Shown in pieces: positions 60,572 through 64,000 of a stretch of DNA of 64,000 bases. The DNA is from Algibacter_G agarivorans. GTDB taxonomy: Bacteria; Bacteroidota; Bacteroidia; Flavobacteriales; Flavobacteriaceae. The DNA lies in NCBI RefSeq assembly GCF_039543245.1, contig NZ_BAABJJ010000013.1, positions 53,025 to 117,024 on the forward strand, in the 5' to 3' direction. The position numbers and the translations under genes are program-made. Position 1 is the stretch's first letter, and each line of letters opens with the position of its first letter. Under the pieces are notes generated by a model. The model was not told where the DNA came from. It worked only from the letters and a program-made list of their open reading frames with translations, and made no database searches.

Positions 60572-63500
60572 ATGAAAAAAGTTTTATTATCACTTTTTAT
60601 TGTATTCAATTTTGGACTTGTTTCCTCGCAAAGTATTAACGAACAAAAAGCCGAAAAATATTTATCTCTCAAAGGTGAGATTACATTTACTTTTAAAGTA
60701 AATAATAAAAATGAAATTGATCATTACACTAGAGATTTCTCTATTGTAAATTATGACCCAAAAACTAAAACTGTTAAAGCTTGGGCTAATGAAAATCAGT
60801 TCAGGGTTTTTAAATCAAAAAATATTCCCTTTGAAGTACCTGAAAGTGAAAATGAAGTAGATGCAAACTTAATCTATGATAATAAATCTAAGTCCTCAAC
60901 AAAAAATTTAACTTCTAAAAGTCTTGCAAACACACTATCTTTCCCTGTTGACAATTACCCAACTTATGCAGAATACGCGCAACAAATGCAGGATTTTGAG
61001 AATGACTACCCTACTCTGGTAGATAAATTCAGTATTGGATCTACAACCGAAAATGATGGGAAAGAGTTACTCTTTGTGAAAATTTCAGATAATGTATCCA
61101 CTGACGAACAAGAACCTAAACTCATGTTCACGTCATCCATGCATGGAGATGAAATAGCTGGATACCCAATGATGTTAAGTCTTATCGATTATATTCTAAC
61201 TGTGTATTCTAATCCTGGACATGCCGACCATGCTAGAGTTAAAAACTTGGTTGAAAATGCTGAAATTTGGATTAACCCAAGTGCAAACCCAGACGGAACT
61301 TATTATGGTAGTGCAGGAAACACATCTGTAACTGGAGCTAGAAGAGGTAATTTCAACAATTTAGATTTAAACAGAAACTATCCGGATAATGTAGCTGGGC
61401 CTCATGATGACGGTAACGCTTACCAAATAGAAACATTGGCTTTTATGGCATTAGCAGATGCCAATCATTTTGTTCTTTCTGCTAATTTTCATGGGGGCAC
61501 AGAATTAGTAAATTATCCTTTTGATAATGCTTACGTTAGTCAATACACACACCCAGATGGCGATTGGTTTGAATTCACAGGTGTAGAATATGCAACTCAT
61601 GCACAAAATGATAGCGATGCTTTAGGGGACAACACATATATGACCGCAGATGATGATAGTAACGTTTACCCTAGCCCAGGAGTAACACATGGTGCCGAGT
61701 GGTATCGTGTTTATGGTGGACGTCAAGATTTCATGAATTTTTACCATCAATGTAAAGAAGTTACTATTGAGTTATCAGACACAAAAATATTACCTGAAAG
61801 CCAACTAGTAAATTACTGGCTTTATAATCGTGATGCCCTGCTAGATTATTTAACACAAGGAACCTATGGTTTTAGAGGCATTGTTAAAGATGCAAATACA
61901 AATACTCCAATTGAGACAACTGTTACTCTTGTTGGTCATGATGCGTATGGTTCACATACATATTCTGACGCCACTAAAGGAGATTATTACAGACCAGTAA
62001 AAGCTGGTACATATGATATTTTATTTGAAGCAGATTGTTATCAATCTTTCACACTTAACAACCAAACCATATTAGATTATGAAACTAAAGCTTTAGCAGA
62101 TGTACTTTTAACCCCTATAACCTCAGCAGTTCCAACCAACTTATCAGCCTCTAGCATAACAACTGATTCTGCTTCTATTTCATGGGACTCAAGTGCAGGA
62201 GCAACTTTTGATTTAAGATATCGAGAAGTAGGTTCTTTTAATTGGATAGAGGTAACTGGATTAACTTCATCTCCTTATAATATATCTTTACTTAATACAT
62301 CAACTAATTATGAAGTACAAGTAAGAAGTGTATGTTCTGGATCAAGTTCTGCCTATACTTCCTCTACTATTTTTACAACAACAGCGGTTAACTATTGTAC
62401 TTCTACAAGTAGTAATGTTAATGATGAATATATTAGTAGAGTTCAGTTAAATTCAATAGATAATATATCTGGAGCTCAATTCTATTCAGATTTCACAAAC
62501 ATTTCAACAATACTAACCAAAAATTCACAATACACAATTACTATTACTCCTACTTGGCCTGGCACAGTATATACAGAAGCTTATTCAGTATGGATTGATT
62601 ATAATGCAGATGGTGATTTTAACGATTTAGGTGAGCAAGTGTTTTCACAATCTCCAATTAACTCAACAAATGTAAGTGGTTCATTTACCATACCTAGTAA
62701 TGCTATCGAAAACGCTACTCGAATGAGGGTTTCTATGCAATACAATGCTATACCAACGGCCTGTCAATCTTTTCAATATGGCGAAGTAGAAGATTATACT
62801 ATTACAATTGAACCAGCAGGTCCAGATACATCTGCCCCATCCACCCCACAAAACCTTGCTTCCTCTAACATTACAGAGAATACTGTTGATTTAAATTGGA
62901 CGGCATCTAATGATAATGTTGGTGTTATTGCCTATGATATCTATCAAGATGGAAATATTATTGATTCGGTTAGTGGAACTTCTTATCCTGTTATAGGTCT
63001 AACCGCTAATACAGCTTACAATTTTAGTGTTATTGCAAAAGATGCTGCAGGAAACCAATCTGAAACAAGTAATATATTAAATATTTCAACATTAGCTGCG
63101 CCTTCCTGTGTTGATGGTATTCAAAATGGTACTGAAACTGGAGTTGATTGTGGTGGATCGTCTTGTGCCCCATGCTCAAATGTCCAATTATATGAAGGGT
63201 ATTTTGAAAACGGACTAGATGGCTGGACTGATGGTGGAAATGATTGCGCAAGAGTCGCATCTGTAAATTCTTATGAAGGTAATTATTCCATTCAATTGAG
63301 GGATAATACTGGTGTTGCTTCTTCTATGACATCTCCAAGTTTTAATCTTTCTGGTTTTGACAGTGTTGAATTTAATTTCTTTTTCTATGCTAATAGCATG
63401 GAGAATGATGAGGATTTATTACTATTATATAATGATGGTTCAGGTTGGGAAATTCTTACTTCATGGGTTAGTGGCTCTACGTTAATTAATAACTCAATCA

Positions 63501-64000
63501 ATAATGTCGCATTTACTTTAGATAATTCTTTTAACTTATCCAATAATGCTCAATTTAGAATTCAATGTGATGCTTCTGGAAATAACGACCAGGTTTATAT
63601 AGACCAGATAGTTATTACAGGAATTAATTCTGTTGACACTACAGCTCCTATGATTACTCTAATTGGTCCTGGTAATATTGATATCAATCTTGGTGATGCT
63701 TATACCGAACTAGGAGCTACGGCTACCGATAATAAAGACGGGGACATTACAGCAAACATCGTTATTGGTGGTGATGCAGTAGATACTAATACTACTGGAA
63801 CTTACACAGTAACCTATAACGTGAATGATGCTGCTGGTAACGCTGCGACTCAAGTTGATAGAACTGTAAATGTTGTTCCAGATACTACAGCTCCAGTTAT
63901 TGCATTAGTTGGGAACGCAACCATTAATTTAAATATTGGTGATTCTTACACTGAAGAAGGAGCTACGGCTACCGATAATAAAGACGGGGACATTACAGCA
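60572..64000 (+). CDS. Second secreted M14 zinc carboxypeptidase, truncated by the window edge
   Basis: Open frame from the ATG at 60572 to the right edge (1143 codons visible). Signal peptide (LSLFIVFNFGLVSSQ). M14 domain: H191 and E194 in MHGDE, NPDGTYYG, DLNRNYPD, NFHGGTE and catalytic E400 in KEVTIELSD. Then a regulatory-like domain (about 430-510), fibronectin III (about 520-600), a GEVED domain (about 610-750, WIDYNADGDFND ... GEVEDYTI), another fibronectin III (about 755-840), a cysteine-rich stretch (CVDGIQNGTETGVDCGG), an attachment-like domain (about 870-1020) and DUF5011-type repeats of 82 residues. Presumably ends in a T9SS sorting domain beyond the window. Paralog of the 51870 protein. 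Confidence 0.9.
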   Translation, partial: MKKVLLSLFIVFNFGLVSSQSINEQKAEKYLSLKGEITFTFKVNNKNEIDHYTRDFSIVNYDPKTKTVKAWANENQFRVFKSKNIPFEVPESENEVDANLIYDNKSKSSTKNLTSKSLANTLSFPVDNYPTYAEYAQQMQDFENDYPTLVDKFSIGSTTENDGKELLFVKISDNVSTDEQEPKLMFTSSMHGDEIAGYPMMLSLIDYILTVYSNPGHADHARVKNLVENAEIWINPSANPDGTYYGSAGNTSVTGARRGNFNNLDLNRNYPDNVAGPHDDGNAYQIETLAFMALADANHFVLSANFHGGTELVNYPFDNAYVSQYTHPDGDWFEFTGVEYATHAQNDSDALGDNTYMTADDDSNVYPSPGVTHGAEWYRVYGGRQDFMNFYHQCKEVTIELSDTKILPESQLVNYWLYNRDALLDYLTQGTYGFRGIVKDANTNTPIETTVTLVGHDAYGSHTYSDATKGDYYRPVKAGTYDILFEADCYQSFTLNNQTILDYETKALADVLLTPITSAVPTNLSASSITTDSASISWDSSAGATFDLRYREVGSFNWIEVTGLTSSPYNISLLNTSTNYEVQVRSVCSGSSSAYTSSTIFTTTAVNYCTSTSSNVNDEYISRVQLNSIDNISGAQFYSDFTNISTILTKNSQYTITITPTWPGTVYTEAYSVWIDYNADGDFNDLGEQVFSQSPINSTNVSGSFTIPSNAIENATRMRVSMQYNAIPTACQSFQYGEVEDYTITIEPAGPDTSAPSTPQNLASSNITENTVDLNWTASNDNVGVIAYDIYQDGNIIDSVSGTSYPVIGLTANTAYNFSVIAKDAAGNQSETSNILNISTLAAPSCVDGIQNGTETGVDCGGSSCAPCSNVQLYEGYFENGLDGWTDGGNDCARVASVNSYEGNYSIQLRDNTGVASSMTSPSFNLSGFDSVEFNFFFYANSMENDEDLLLLYNDGSGWEILTSWVSGSTLINNSINNVAFTLDNSFNLSNNAQFRIQCDASGNNDQVYIDQIVITGINSVDTTAPMITLIGPGNIDINLGDAYTELGATATDNKDGDITANIVIGGDAVDTNTTGTYTVTYNVNDAAGNAATQVDRTVNVVPDTTAPVIALVGNATINLNIGDSYTEEGATATDNKDGDITA
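63713..64000 (+). repeat. DUF5011-type tandem repeats with a 42-bp identical block
   Basis: The 42 bases at 63713-63754 recur without change at 63959-64000, 246 bp (82 codons) later; both code for GATATDNKDGDITA. Other parts of the repeat differ. The array runs out of the window. Confidence 0.85.

Noticed and set aside
1..64000. tRNA, rRNA, CRISPR, prophage or integrase
   Set aside because: No cloverleaf-like gene, rRNA stretch, regular spacer array, or phage or transposase protein could be recognised.

Overview
The window looks like a chromosomal segment of a member of the Flavobacteriaceae (Bacteroidota). The support is: AT-rich DNA, Bacteroidota-type promoter elements (TAnnTTTG-like), almost no Shine-Dalgarno sequences, MlaEFD and MacAB/Lol-like systems of Bacteroidota type, and large secreted proteins ending in type IX secretion (T9SS) sorting domains. 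I see no rRNA, tRNA, CRISPR array, prophage or intact insertion sequence.

From about 0.5 to 51.5 kb the window is one continuous stress/low-energy island. At its centre (4622-7554, minus strand) lies a two-gene signalling operon. The first gene encodes a multi-PAS histidine kinase whose second PAS domain carries the full LOV blue-light flavin signature and whose first PAS domain resembles the FixL haem PAS. The second encodes a response regulator fused to a Crp/Fnr DNA-binding protein, in effect FixJ and FixK in one chain. Around it I find 25 copies of a 12-bp palindrome, TGA(T/C)-N4-ATCA, the shape of an FNR/FixK box. Almost all sit in front of genes, and 25 of 28 inferred promoters have a TA-rich -7 element exactly 23 bp downstream (24 bp in the other three). 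This is class II activator geometry. The kinase operon itself starts from one of these boxes, so it is probably autoregulated.

The predicted regulon includes: persulfide dioxygenase-rhodanese (557); universal stress proteins (3686, 35924); TerB-like, DUF302 and thioredoxin (7678-8778); an M50 protease with a MacAB/Lol-like exporter (8858-13562); CbpA/CbpM chaperones (13658-15515); a redox-gene block (16587-25596); dodecin (25696); a bactofilin-like envelope protein (26576); MscS (28724); phospholipid synthase and phosphoesterase (31506-33341); a flavin-type PNPOx protein (33945); GH130 and a GT4 glycosyltransferase (36953-40298); MlaEFD (40334-42889); patatin (43043); coiled-coil proteins and AarF/UbiB kinase (43898-46648); a CBS protein (46776); peroxiredoxin and L,D-transpeptidase (47339-49281); fermentative D-lactate dehydrogenase (49297); and a YtfI/YtfJ-like pair (50573-51459). 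The set resembles in spirit the mycobacterial DosR dormancy regulon and the rhizobial FixK regulon. One box points at no protein gene but at two tandem, related hairpin-ending units (2846-3247), which are candidate small RNAs.

The 16.6-25.6 kb block looks by eye richer in G and C than its surroundings. It contains a duplicated promoter/leader/NTF2-like gene, one copy of which is reduced to a remnant. Other decayed genes are a frameshifted protein (15599-16109), a two-piece DUF6544-like gene (35150-35823) and a C-terminal scrap of a second D-lactate dehydrogenase (51585-51677).

From 51.7 kb to the right edge the content changes to three large secreted T9SS proteins: two M14 metallocarboxypeptidases (51870; 60572, cut by the window edge) around a 1853-residue multidomain adhesin-like protein (54774). 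The first two share a direct-repeat promoter motif, and none has the TGAT-N4-ATCA box.
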